Origin: Prevotella sp.
Lineage (GTDB): Bacteria; Bacteroidota; Bacteroidia; Bacteroidales; Bacteroidaceae
Assembly (NCBI GenBank): GCA_017619755.1
Contig: JAFZRU010000066.1
Coordinates: 1-53,949 of the forward strand
Length of the DNA: 53,949 nucleotides
Direction: 5' to 3'
The notes under the pieces were generated by a model. That model saw only the letters and a list, made by a program, of their open reading frames with translations, searched no databases and was not told the DNA's origin. Positions 41,408 through 49,363 of this stretch are shown one piece after another; the first letter of the stretch is position 1; each line of letters opens with the position of its first letter. Both the position numbers and the translations under genes were made by a program.

Positions 41408-44252
41408 CGAATTGGAGGAATTGCTGTCCGGTGAGTTCGGTGATGATGTCCTGTTCCGACTTGTCCTTGTCAGGGTCCAGGTTCTCCTTTTCCTCCGCCT
41501 CCTCCAAGTCGTCTTGCTCCTCTTCGGGTGGTGGCATTCTTGTGGGTTCGAGCAGTTGCACCTCGTCCACGTGGAGCGTGGTGACGCGCTTGCCTCGTGC
41601 CTTGAAGCCTTTGACGGCGATGAAATCCTCCGCCTCCATTTCGAGCGGGGCCCTGTCGGCGTCGGTACTGCCGAAGCGGAAAAGCAGATGCGGGTAGGGT
41701 TGGTCGGTGAGCAGCATCTCCTTGTTGGCCGGGTTGTCACCCAAGTAGTTCTGGTGCCGCTTGGAGGCTTCCATCTTGAAGCGTTTGAGATAGGTGAAGC
41801 CTTGTTGGTCGGCGTCGGCGAGGACGCAGGTCCACACCTTTTCCGGCTTCCATTTCTCCACGATGCGCACGTTGTCCTCGTAGTGGTTGTTGGTGTCGAA
41901 ATTGGTGATGTAGAACTCCCCTCCTTCGAGGATGACGAGGATGGAGTCGCTCTCGTTGAATTCACCCAGGAGTTTCCCGTGGTCGTCGTAGTTGAGGCGG
42001 TTGACGTCGGGGTCCCACCACACCTTTCTTCCTCCGAGGGTGCTGTGGCCGTGGCTTTTGAGGGCGATGCGGTGTACGGAGTATTTGGTGAGGAGGTTTC
42101 CCTTGCTTCCCCTTCCTTTGATGATGATGTGCGAGAAGTCCCTTTCGAGGAAGATTTTCTTGATTTTGGGGTTGGGGTCGAGTGTGACCTTGATGACCTC
42201 CGCCTCTCCGTTGGGGTTGCAGGTGAAATACACCACCCTGGAGCCGGGAGTTCCTTGTGTGAGGTCGTACTCCTTGTCTCTGGCGAGGCTGGTGATGTTG
42301 AAGCGTTTCATGAAATAGCTGCCTCGCTTTCCATCCCGATAGACGACGTTGTAGATGGTGCGCTGGTCGTTTTTCTTGAACACCTGCACGTGGAGGATGT
42401 TCTTTCCCACGAAGATTTTCTCCGCCACCTTCACCACCTTGTATTTCCCATCGCGGTAGAAGACGATGATGTCGTCGATATCGGAGCAGTTGCACACGAA
42501 CTCGTCCTTCTTCAGTCCGGTGCCGATGAAGCCCTCCGCCCTGTCGATGTATAGTTTCTGGTTGGCCTCCACCACCTTGGAAGCCACGATGGTGTCGAAG
42601 TTCTTGATTTCCGTGAGCCTTGGGTGCTGTGCTCCGTATTTGTCGAGCAGGAACTGGAACCATTTGATGGTGTATTCCACGAGGTGCTCCAGGTCGTGGT
42701 TGATTTGCTCGATTTCCGCCTTGATGCGCAGGATGAGTTCGTCGGCCTTGTCTTTGTTGAATTTCAGGATGCGGTGCATCTTGATTTCCATGAGGCGCAG
42801 GATGTCGTCGCGTGTCACCTCCCTGATGAGGCTTGGGTAGTAGGGCTTCAGCCTCTCGTCCACGTAGTCGATGGCGGCGTCCATATCGGGTGCGTTCTCA
42901 AAGGGCTTGCCCTTGTATATCCGCTCCTCGATGAAGATTTTCTCCAAGGAGGCGAAGAGCAGTTGCTCTTGCAGTTCGCCCTTTCTTATTTCCAGTTCCC
43001 GTCGCAGCAGTTCCTTGGTGTTATCTACGGAGGTTTTCAACAGGTCGCTGACGGTGAGGAACATAGGTGTTTTGTCCACAATGACGCAGCAGTTGGGCGA
43101 GATGTTGATTTCGCAGTCGGTGAAGGCGTAGAGGGCGTCGATGGTTTTGTCGGACGACACGCCAGGTGTGAGGTGGATGAGTATTTCCACGTTGGCGGCG
43201 GTGTTGTCATCCACTTTCTTCACCTTGATTTTGTTGCGCTCGATGGCTTTGAGGATGGACTCGATGAGCGTCGTGGTGGTTTTGCTGTATGGTATTTCCT
43301 TGATGACGAGAGTCTTCGTGTCGAGTTTCTCGATTTTCGCCCTGACGCGGAGGCCGCCTCCCCGCTGTCCGTCGTTGTATCGGCTCACGTCGATGGAGCC
43401 GCCGGTGGGGAAGTCGGGGTAGAGTTGGAACTCCTCTCCGCCGAGGTAGCTGATGGCCGCCTGGCATAGTTCGCAGAAGTTGTGTGGGAGGATTTTCGAG
43501 GTGAGGCCCACGGCGATGCCCTCCGTGCCTTGCGCCAAGAGCAACGGGAATTTTGCCGGCAGTGCCACCGGCTCCTTGTTTCGCCCGTCGTAGCTCATCT
43601 GCCAGTTGGTGGTCTTGGGGTTGAAGATGGTGTCGAGGGCGAATTTGGAGAGTTTGGCCTCGATGTATCGTGGTGCTGCGGCGCGGTCGCCGGTGAGGAT
43701 GTTTCCCCAGTTGCCCTGCGTGTCGATAAGGAGGTCTTTCTGTCCCATCTGCACCAGAGCGTCGCCGATGGAGGCGTCTCCATGGGGGTGGAACTGCATG
43801 GTGTGCCCCACGATGTTGGCCACTTTGTTGTAGCGTCCGTCGTCCATGCGCTTCATCGAGTGGAGGATGCGTCGCTGCACGGGCTTCAGGCCGTCGTCGA
43901 TTTTGGGCACCGCCCGCTCCAAAATCACGTAGGAGGCGTAATCGAGGAACCAGTTTTGGTACATCCCGCTGAGGTGCCGCACGGCGGAGGCGTCGAAGCG
44001 GTTGACGGGCTTGTAGTCGCTATGCTCGTCCTCCTCCAACTCGTTGTCCTCCTCGTCGGTGGCATCCTCCTCGTCGGAGTTGTCTTCTTGGTCATCGTTG
44101 TCTTCCTCTTCCTCGGAAGGCTCGTTTGCCGACTCCTCGTCATCCATTGACGGGTCGTTGTCCTCCACGTCCATGGGCGTGTCGTTGTCTGTCGGCTGCT
44201 CGTTTGATGCCTCGTTTTCCAGTATCTCGTCGTCTTTCTTTTCTTCGTCCAT
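41394..44252 (-). CDS. parC: topoisomerase IV subunit A (GyrA/ParC family) with acidic N-terminal tail
   Basis: 952 residues. The breakage-reunion domain starts near residue 85: HPHGDASIGDALVQMGQ at 155-171 (the quinolone-contact region), and catalytic Tyr196 in AAAPRYIEAK. The C-terminal domain has irregular beta-pinwheel blades, lacking a clear GyrA-box, which favours ParC over GyrA. The first 80 residues are extraordinary: 43 are Asp or Glu. The start fits the promoter (44278-44308), so the tail is very likely translated. No parE is next to it. Confidence 0.9.
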   Translation of the reverse strand: MDEEKKDDEILENEASNEQPTDNDTPMDVEDNDPSMDDEESANEPSEEEEDNDDQEDNSDEEDATDEEDNELEEDEHSDYKPVNRFDASAVRHLSGMYQNWFLDYASYVILERAVPKIDDGLKPVQRRILHSMKRMDDGRYNKVANIVGHTMQFHPHGDASIGDALVQMGQKDLLIDTQGNWGNILTGDRAAAPRYIEAKLSKFALDTIFNPKTTNWQMSYDGRNKEPVALPAKFPLLLAQGTEGIAVGLTSKILPHNFCELCQAAISYLGGEEFQLYPDFPTGGSIDVSRYNDGQRGGGLRVRAKIEKLDTKTLVIKEIPYSKTTTTLIESILKAIERNKIKVKKVDDNTAANVEILIHLTPGVSSDKTIDALYAFTDCEINISPNCCVIVDKTPMFLTVSDLLKTSVDNTKELLRRELEIRKGELQEQLLFASLEKIFIEERIYKGKPFENAPDMDAAIDYVDERLKPYYPSLIREVTRDDILRLMEIKMHRILKFNKDKADELILRIKAEIEQINHDLEHLVEYTIKWFQFLLDKYGAQHPRLTEIKNFDTIVASKVVEANQKLYIDRAEGFIGTGLKKDEFVCNCSDIDDIIVFYRDGKYKVVKVAEKIFVGKNILHVQVFKKNDQRTIYNVVYRDGKRGSYFMKRFNITSLARDKEYDLTQGTPGSRVVYFTCNPNGEAEVIKVTLDPNPKIKKIFLERDFSHIIIKGRGSKGNLLTKYSVHRIALKSHGHSTLGGRKVWWDPDVNRLNYDDHGKLLGEFNESDSILVILEGGEFYITNFDTNNHYEDNVRIVEKWKPEKVWTCVLADADQQGFTYLKRFKMEASKRHQNYLGDNPANKEMLLTDQPYPHLLFRFGSTDADRAPLEMEAEDFIAVKGFKARGKRVTTLHVDEVQLLEPTRMPPPEEEQDDLEEAEEKENLDPDKDKSEQDIITELTGQQFLQFDDEN

Positions 44253-44277
44253 ATTGGTTGGTTTCTGAATTTGCTTG

Positions 44278-44308
44278 CAAATTTAGTGAAAGCCGAGCGG
44301 AATGCAAA
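44278..44308 (-). promoter_or_regulatory. parC promoter, member of the repeated-spacer family
   Basis: Minus strand: TTTG (44308-44305), the 19-nt spacer CATTCCGCTCGGCTTTCAC, TAAATTTG (44285-44278). Confidence 0.82.
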
Positions 44309-44377
44309 ACAAAAAAAAGATTTTTTGTTTTCATTCCCGAGGCGCATCCTAAATTCGTGTAACAAATTACCCTTTTT

Positions 44378-44415
44378 ACACAAGCGGCGTCACAAATGTG
44401 TGACGCCGCTTGTGT
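44378..44415. terminator. 17-bp perfect hairpin after the 44464 gene
   Basis: ACACAAGCGGCGTCACA (44378-44394), loop AATG, TGTGACGCCGCTTGTGT (44399-44415). It starts 48 nt past the hypothetical gene and ends ~93 nt before the parC promoter, insulating the two; no T tract on the minus strand. Confidence 0.7.
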
Positions 44416-44463
44416 TTATTCCATATTCCATGCTATGGACATTTCAGTAAGGATGCTGATTGT

Positions 44464-44751
44464 TCAGTCATACTGGAACTGGAAGAACGTGGGTGCTTTT
44501 GCGATGGTGCTTGAAATGCGGATTTTCCATTGCCCGTAGAGGTGCTTGATGTTTTGTGGCAGGAGATTGGAGTCGCGAAGTCGCATGAGGATTTCCCTCA
44601 AGGGGCGTCCTGGATGTGGTTCGTCATCATCGAGTAGTCCGGCTCGTGCCAGTTCGGTGTTGGCCTCCATTTCGTTGATCTCATGCTTGCCGGTGCGCAT
44701 CATGTACTCGTCGAGGCATTTCAGCAATTTCAGAATGGTTTTTTCGGTCAT
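44464..44751 (-). CDS. small hypothetical protein
   Basis: 95 residues from ATG 44751 (MTEKTILKLLKCLDEYMMRT). Helical N-terminal half, acidic middle (LLDDDEPHPGRPLREILM), beta-like end. It has no signal peptide or membrane segment and no family I recognise; the winged-helix-like length and the phrase REILMRLRDSNLLPQNIKH might suggest a DNA-binding or regulatory protein, but that is a guess. A TAnnTTTG box is 95 nt upstream. Confidence 0.7.
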   Translation of the reverse strand: MTEKTILKLLKCLDEYMMRTGKHEINEMEANTELARAGLLDDDEPHPGRPLREILMRLRDSNLLPQNIKHLYGQWKIRISSTIAKAPTFFQFQYD

Positions 44752-44845
44752 GGCTTTTAGAGTTTTTTGAGTCGTTGATGAATAGTTGGGTTGAGTAAGA
44801 TGATAGAGGCCTGCGCCATGGCAGGAAGGTCGCTTCATGACATGG

Positions 44846-44853
44846 CAAATATA
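44846..44853 (-). promoter_or_regulatory. -7 element of the 44464 gene
   Basis: The minus strand reads TATATTTG, matching TAnnTTTG. Confidence 0.6.
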
Positions 44854-45022
44854 ATGAAAAAAATGATAGGTTGTATCTTTTGGTCGAATCTTTTAACATA
44901 TTTAACACATTGAAAGAGCGGGGGTGCAATTTCTTTCTATTTGAAAGCGAAATGGGTGTTTTGCTTACAATCTTTTACTCTCGCGGTTGTCTTGTGTATT
45001 CTACGACCCAACTTTGATGCCC

Positions 45023-45071
45023 ACATTCGCCCTGCCGGGCGATCGGATGGACATAAAGTCCACCCCTACAG
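45023..45071. repeat. 49-bp two-hairpin repeat, copy B
   Basis: Differs from 35547-35595 at two positions (CTGCCGGG for CTGACGGG; GATCGG for GAGCGG). Same orientation, 9.5 kb apart, both in intergenic DNA. Confidence 0.85.
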
Positions 45072-45364
45072 TTTCACCAGGTTTCTGTGTTTCTGGGACG
45101 GATTTTTGGGAGTTGGGGATTATTCGTTGGAAAAAATGTAATTATTCATACGGAATCAACGACAAGGGAAAAGTGCCGAGAAGGATATTTCCGAAATAGA
45201 CAAAAACATATCGCAATAAAACACGATGAAAATTTTTTGATTTGGAGCAATCTTCTTACCTTTGCATGCGGATATTTGGAACCAACACAAACTTCCAGAA
45301 TACAATGCCCGTGTGAGAGGATGCTTGACATTCTCTCATATTTTTTTGGTTTCAAGGTTTTTGT

Positions 45365-45805
45365 CTATCTGTCTTCTTCCCACTGCCGGATGGCAAGCAG
45401 CAGTTCGTCTATGGAGCAGCACACGCTGTGGAAGAGCTTGTACATCAGTTCGGGCTCCTGCCGTTCGGGAATGTAGAGAAACACGGGTTTTCCGTTTCCG
45501 GCAAACCATCCCGCCTCGGTGTGAGCCGAGCGCCCGCATGGCAGCAGCAACACGCATCCTTGGCAGGAGCGCATGGCTTCGATGTCGTTGGCAAATTGTC
45601 TCTCGGCCAAGGGGTGGGAGAGGTGGTCGCGGTATTCCTCTGGCGACCACTCCATCCATCGCTCGTCCACGTCATACCAATGGAAGCCGTTGCCGCCAGT
45701 GGGAGGGTTTCGGAAGTCATACACCTCATGGCCGGCATCCCGCAGGGCTTTCACCACGTCGGGGTAATAGGTGTTACGCCAACTGCTTGCTACATATATT
45801 TTCAT
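45365..45805 (-). CDS. nucleoside 2-deoxyribosyltransferase-like protein
   Basis: 146 residues. It starts MKIYVASSWRNTYYPDVVKA, the typical first strand and loop of the family, followed by HEVYDFRNP. The region GRSAHTEAGWFAGNGKPVFL carries a Glu at the position of the family's nucleophile. Such enzymes swap bases on deoxyribose or hydrolyse modified nucleotides; the exact substrate is unknown. Upstream is 221 bases of A/T-rich DNA without a clear promoter box. Confidence 0.8.
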   Translation of the reverse strand: MKIYVASSWRNTYYPDVVKALRDAGHEVYDFRNPPTGGNGFHWYDVDERWMEWSPEEYRDHLSHPLAERQFANDIEAMRSCQGCVLLLPCGRSAHTEAGWFAGNGKPVFLYIPERQEPELMYKLFHSVCCSIDELLLAIRQWEEDR

Positions 45806-45958
45806 ATTTTTGGTATTAACTATGAATTATAGATGAGGACTGTTACTTTATTAACTTGACATTTTTTGTTTTTATAGTTGAAAAGTTTTCAAAATCGATT
45901 AGATGAATTATACGAGATATGTTTCAACACGAATTCCCGCGAATTATCCATTAATTCC

Positions 45959-46011
45959 TTGATTTTCAAAATTATATGTTCAATTATATGGTAATTATAT
46001 GTGAAAATCAA
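45959..46011 (-). terminator. A/T-rich inverted repeat after the serpin gene
   Basis: TTGATTTTCA (45959-45968) is inverted as TGAAAATCAA (46002-46011), with further AATTATATG/CATATAATT pairing inside. It begins 16 nt past the serpin-gene stop; it may act in termination, though it is A/T-rich. Confidence 0.45.
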
Positions 46012-46026
46012 TGTGTTCCATTCTTC

Positions 46027-49000
46027 CTATTTTATCACTTTCTTTCCACCGATGATGTAAATCCCCTTCTTCAACATTGAAGGATTGCCGACACCCAACC
46101 GGCGGCCTTGCAGGTCGTAAATCGCCTTGTCGTTTGTCATTTCCGCTTGGTGATTTGGCGTGGCATACAAGTCTGTGGTGACCTCGCCCGTGTATTGTCC
46201 CATGAAGAGGATGACACCCGTGGATTGCTCGCTGATGATGTAGAGGAACGGGCGGTTGGCATGGAAGGTGGCTTGGTCGGGCATGGCTGTTGTATCATAG
46301 CCGATGATGGTGACGGCGGCGGCCTCAGTGCCCTCCTCGTTGACGTCAATCTTGGCCACCTGCTTCATCGTGCCAATGTAAATGTTCTCCCCGAAATCAT
46401 CCACGCAGAGTTTTGAGAAGTCGGCTTCGAAGGGACTGAAAGCCGTGGGCATGCCCAACGCCGACATGATTTCTTTCAGGTTGATGTTGGTGCTGGTTCC
46501 AAAGCGTGGCAACTTCAAGTCCACTTCGTAGAGGGAGAGGTGAGCCGTGAGAAGTGAGGGTTGGGAGGAGAGGCTTTCCAAGAGTTCCTCGAGCGTCTTT
46601 CCCTCCTGCGGCAGGAACACCTGCATGCGGTAGGTGCCGTTGCCGTATGGAAGGACGACGGTCTGGTAAAGGTCGTTCTCGGCATACGACAGTTCCACGT
46701 TCTCCAAGTGCATCATCGGCACGGGGGCGTCCCCGTCGAAAGGTTCCTCTTTCGTGTTCGCGACATTGAACGGACTGCTCCACATCCCCTTGAAGTAGAT
46801 GGCGTTGAGCAGATAGCTCACTGCCAAGGGGTTGAACTCCGGCTCACTGAGCACCTCCTGGATCATGCCCTTCGTGTGGTCGCTGGCCCATTGGTTGATG
46901 ACGTCGCGTGTCTTGCCGTCTCCGAAGTCACGGCTTTGAGGATCAGCAAAATAATAGTTTCGTGCTACGTGGTCGAAGTCGGGTTGCAATTGATAGCCCA
47001 TTCCCTGGTTGACGAAGATGGTGTTGGCGATATTGGCCTTTGTCGTGACATCCACCCATCCCGTCGTGAGCAGTTCGAGCATCATTTTTTGACAGAACTC
47101 GTTTTGTGCACCGACATCACCGAAGCCCAGAACGTTGCAAATTTCCTGCTGCGTTTTTCCGGCCGCACCGTTGTTGGCCATGCCAAGGGCGTAGGTGATG
47201 CTCAGCGGGGAGAGCAGCATGGAGGGTTGGGAATTGGGATTGGAACTTTGGGATTTTCTCGCCTCGCGGAACAGTCGGAAGGCGAAGTCGTTGTTGTTCT
47301 GCACCAACTGCCTCTCTTCTTTCGTCAACTCTATGTATGTGGGTGCGCGGAAGTCGGCAGCCGTGAAGTAGAAGCCTCCGCTCGAAACATATTCAAACGA
47401 CTCATAGTCACAGATGCAGTCGGGCTCCTCCCCGAAGGCATAGTGTATCAGACCTTTCCCCTCAATGCCCACGCCCTCGACGCCAATCAAATTCATCCAG
47501 TGATAGCGTTGGAGCAGTTGTCCGTTGACGTTGATGACGTCAGGCTTCTCCATATATTTTGGTCCGGGATAGTTGGAGCAGGTGACGTCGCAGAGCATGA
47601 AGTCCTGCTTGTCGCCCATCAGGTCGTACTGCCACACGCAGCCCTCTTCGTCTTCGCGGAAGGCTCCGTAGTATTTGCTTCCCCTCAGGTAATCGTAGCG
47701 GTACATCTTCACATAGTTCCGCCCGTTGATGATGGTGTCGCCCTTGATGTAGTATCTCACCTCGTAGATGGTCTCGTTGTAGAAGTCCTCGGGGTAATTG
47801 TCGCCGGTAGGCTCCGCTTTGTCCTCAAAATGGTGATAGATGTAATTCCACGCCTTCCCCTGCACGAGCATGGGCTTCAGCGGTTTGTTCTTCACAGGTT
47901 CGCCCATGTACTGGCCGATGAAGAAGATGCTGCCCGTGGAGCGTTCGCTGATGATGTAGAGGAAGGGGCGGTTGGCAATGAACTCTGCAGCTTTTGGCAT
48001 GATTTTGTCACTCACCGCAACGACAGTGGCGGCAGCGGCTTCCGTGCCTTTTTCGTCAAGCTTCAGATGGGCTTTCTGGCGCATCATACTGATCCAGCAT
48101 TGGTCAGAGTCCTCCTCGTTGTCCCCCAAATAGCAGAAATCCATGAAGCCGTGGCCGTCGTATTTCAAGAAGGCGTTTTTCATGCCCATCGAGGCCATGA
48201 CCTCCACCAGGTCTTGTTCCGTGTCTGTCTCTATGCGTGGCATGCTGAGCGTTACATAGCGGCTCTCGTAATTGGCCTCGTTCCAGTTTTTGCCGTTCAT
48301 GGCGGCCAGCACGTCGTCGAGCGTGTGTCCTTTTTGCGGCAGGAAGAGTGTCATCTGGTAGGAACCGTTGCCGTATGGCAATATGACGCTCTGATAGAGG
48401 TCGGTCTCGGCATAGCGGAACTCGCTTATCTGCGACATCATCATGGCGGTTCGCTTGCCGTCGTCGAAAGAGGCGTTCACGGTGGCCCGCTCGTCAAAGG
48501 GACTGACCCACGACCCCTTGAAACAGATGGCATTCAGCAGGAAACTCACTAAGTTGGGGTTCTCCATGTCCTGTGGTTTCAGCAGGTCACGTATCATGCC
48601 ATTGGTTTTGTCGCTCACCCACTGGTTGATGATGCCCAATGACGCCTCGTCGCTGAAGCTGAGGATGGAGGGTGTGGCGTCATAGTAGGTAGCCGCGGCT
48701 TCTTTGAATGCTGATTTCAGCGACACGTCCTTCCGGTCGCCATTGAAGTAGATGGTGTTGGCAATGGCCACGCGAGTGTCCTCGTCGAGCAGGGCGCTCT
48801 CCGTGAGCATCTTGCGGCAAAAGGCGTTCATGGTCGCCACATCGGCAAATCCCGTCTGCTTTCCTCCAGAGAGAACCTGGCATATCTCCTCTCGCGTGAT
48901 GCCTTCGGCTCCGTTGTTGAGCATGCCGAGGGCGTATGTGATGCTCAGTGGCGAGATGACATGGTTCTCCGTGTCGCGTGTCTTGCGGAACAGGTTCATA

Positions 49001-49134
49001 GCGAAGTCACTGTTCTGCTCCACCAGCGTGCGCTCCGATTCGGTCAACACGATGGTCTTTGGCTCTCCATCTTGGGCTAATGTATTCAATGCCACTAATA
49101 TGGAGCATAGTATCAGAGTAAACTTTTTCATCAT
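46027..49134 (-). CDS. secreted protein with two serpin domains
   Basis: 1035 residues from ATG 49134. Signal peptide KKFTLILCSILVALNTLAQ; serpin 1 (~25-412); a middle domain (~415-598); serpin 2 (~600-990); C-terminal tail AIYDLQGRRLGVG...KGIYIIGGKKVIK. Both serpins open alike (TESERTLVEQNSDFAMNLFR and TKEERQLVQNNNDFAFRLFR) and both have the small-residue hinge of inhibitory serpins: EKGTEAAAAT and EEGTEAAAVT. Counting 17 residues from the hinge Glu puts P1-P1' at Lys377-Ile378 and Thr949-Ala950, so different target proteases are predicted. The middle domain (KGDTIINGRNYVKMYRYDY, YYGAFREDEEG) resembles the protein at 53060. The gene has its own promoter. Confidence 0.88.
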   Translation of the reverse strand: MMKKFTLILCSILVALNTLAQDGEPKTIVLTESERTLVEQNSDFAMNLFRKTRDTENHVISPLSITYALGMLNNGAEGITREEICQVLSGGKQTGFADVATMNAFCRKMLTESALLDEDTRVAIANTIYFNGDRKDVSLKSAFKEAAATYYDATPSILSFSDEASLGIINQWVSDKTNGMIRDLLKPQDMENPNLVSFLLNAICFKGSWVSPFDERATVNASFDDGKRTAMMMSQISEFRYAETDLYQSVILPYGNGSYQMTLFLPQKGHTLDDVLAAMNGKNWNEANYESRYVTLSMPRIETDTEQDLVEVMASMGMKNAFLKYDGHGFMDFCYLGDNEEDSDQCWISMMRQKAHLKLDEKGTEAAAATVVAVSDKIMPKAAEFIANRPFLYIISERSTGSIFFIGQYMGEPVKNKPLKPMLVQGKAWNYIYHHFEDKAEPTGDNYPEDFYNETIYEVRYYIKGDTIINGRNYVKMYRYDYLRGSKYYGAFREDEEGCVWQYDLMGDKQDFMLCDVTCSNYPGPKYMEKPDVINVNGQLLQRYHWMNLIGVEGVGIEGKGLIHYAFGEEPDCICDYESFEYVSSGGFYFTAADFRAPTYIELTKEERQLVQNNNDFAFRLFREARKSQSSNPNSQPSMLLSPLSITYALGMANNGAAGKTQQEICNVLGFGDVGAQNEFCQKMMLELLTTGWVDVTTKANIANTIFVNQGMGYQLQPDFDHVARNYYFADPQSRDFGDGKTRDVINQWASDHTKGMIQEVLSEPEFNPLAVSYLLNAIYFKGMWSSPFNVANTKEEPFDGDAPVPMMHLENVELSYAENDLYQTVVLPYGNGTYRMQVFLPQEGKTLEELLESLSSQPSLLTAHLSLYEVDLKLPRFGTSTNINLKEIMSALGMPTAFSPFEADFSKLCVDDFGENIYIGTMKQVAKIDVNEEGTEAAAVTIIGYDTTAMPDQATFHANRPFLYIISEQSTGVILFMGQYTGEVTTDLYATPNHQAEMTNDKAIYDLQGRRLGVGNPSMLKKGIYIIGGKKVIK

Positions 49135-49158
49135 GCTTGTAGTTTTTGTTATTTTCTG

Positions 49159-49189
49159 CAAATATAGTGCAAGGCGAATACAAAACAAA
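49159..49189 (-). promoter_or_regulatory. serpin-gene promoter, repeated-spacer family
   Basis: Minus strand: TTTG (49189-49186), spacer TTTTGTATTCGCCTTGCAC (19 nt), TATATTTG (49166-49159), 25 nt before the ATG. Confidence 0.82.
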
Positions 49190-49245
49190 ATAAAAAAGCA
49201 TTTTTTTTTATTTTTTTTGTTGAGCCGCCGCCTATATTCGCGCCA

Positions 49246-49276
49246 GCAGAGTAGTGCAAGGCGAGTGAAATGCAAA
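49246..49276 (-). promoter_or_regulatory. decayed copy of the repeated-spacer promoter
   Basis: Minus strand: TTTG, spacer CATTTCACTCGCCTTGCAC (19 nt), then TACTCTGC in place of TAnnTTTG. Probably inactive. Confidence 0.6.
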
Positions 49277-49300
49277 ATAAAATAAAAAATGTTTATTTAT

Positions 49301-49331
49301 TTTGTTTTGTGTTCGGCTTGCACTACCTTTG
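49301..49331 (+). promoter_or_regulatory. PBP4-gene promoter, repeated-spacer family
   Basis: TTTG (49301-49304), spacer TTTTGTGTTCGGCTTGCAC (19 nt), TACCTTTG (49324-49331). It excludes an in-frame start at 49289 and supports ATG 49364. Confidence 0.82.
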
Positions 49332-49363
49332 CAAGCCAATGCAAGGAGCATGCTATTAGAATA

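Larger units (their letters stand above)
44752..45364. other. intergenic region with the 49-bp repeat
   Basis: 613 bases. It contains the promoter of the small hypothetical gene and the 49-bp two-hairpin repeat (45023-45071). I see no supportable gene. Confidence 0.65.
49135..49363. promoter_or_regulatory. divergent promoter region between serpin and PBP4 genes
   Basis: 229 bases with three copies of the same ~31-nt promoter sequence: an active-looking one toward the serpin gene (49159-49189), a decayed one in the same direction (49246-49276) and an active-looking one toward the PBP4 gene (49301-49331). Confidence 0.75.
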
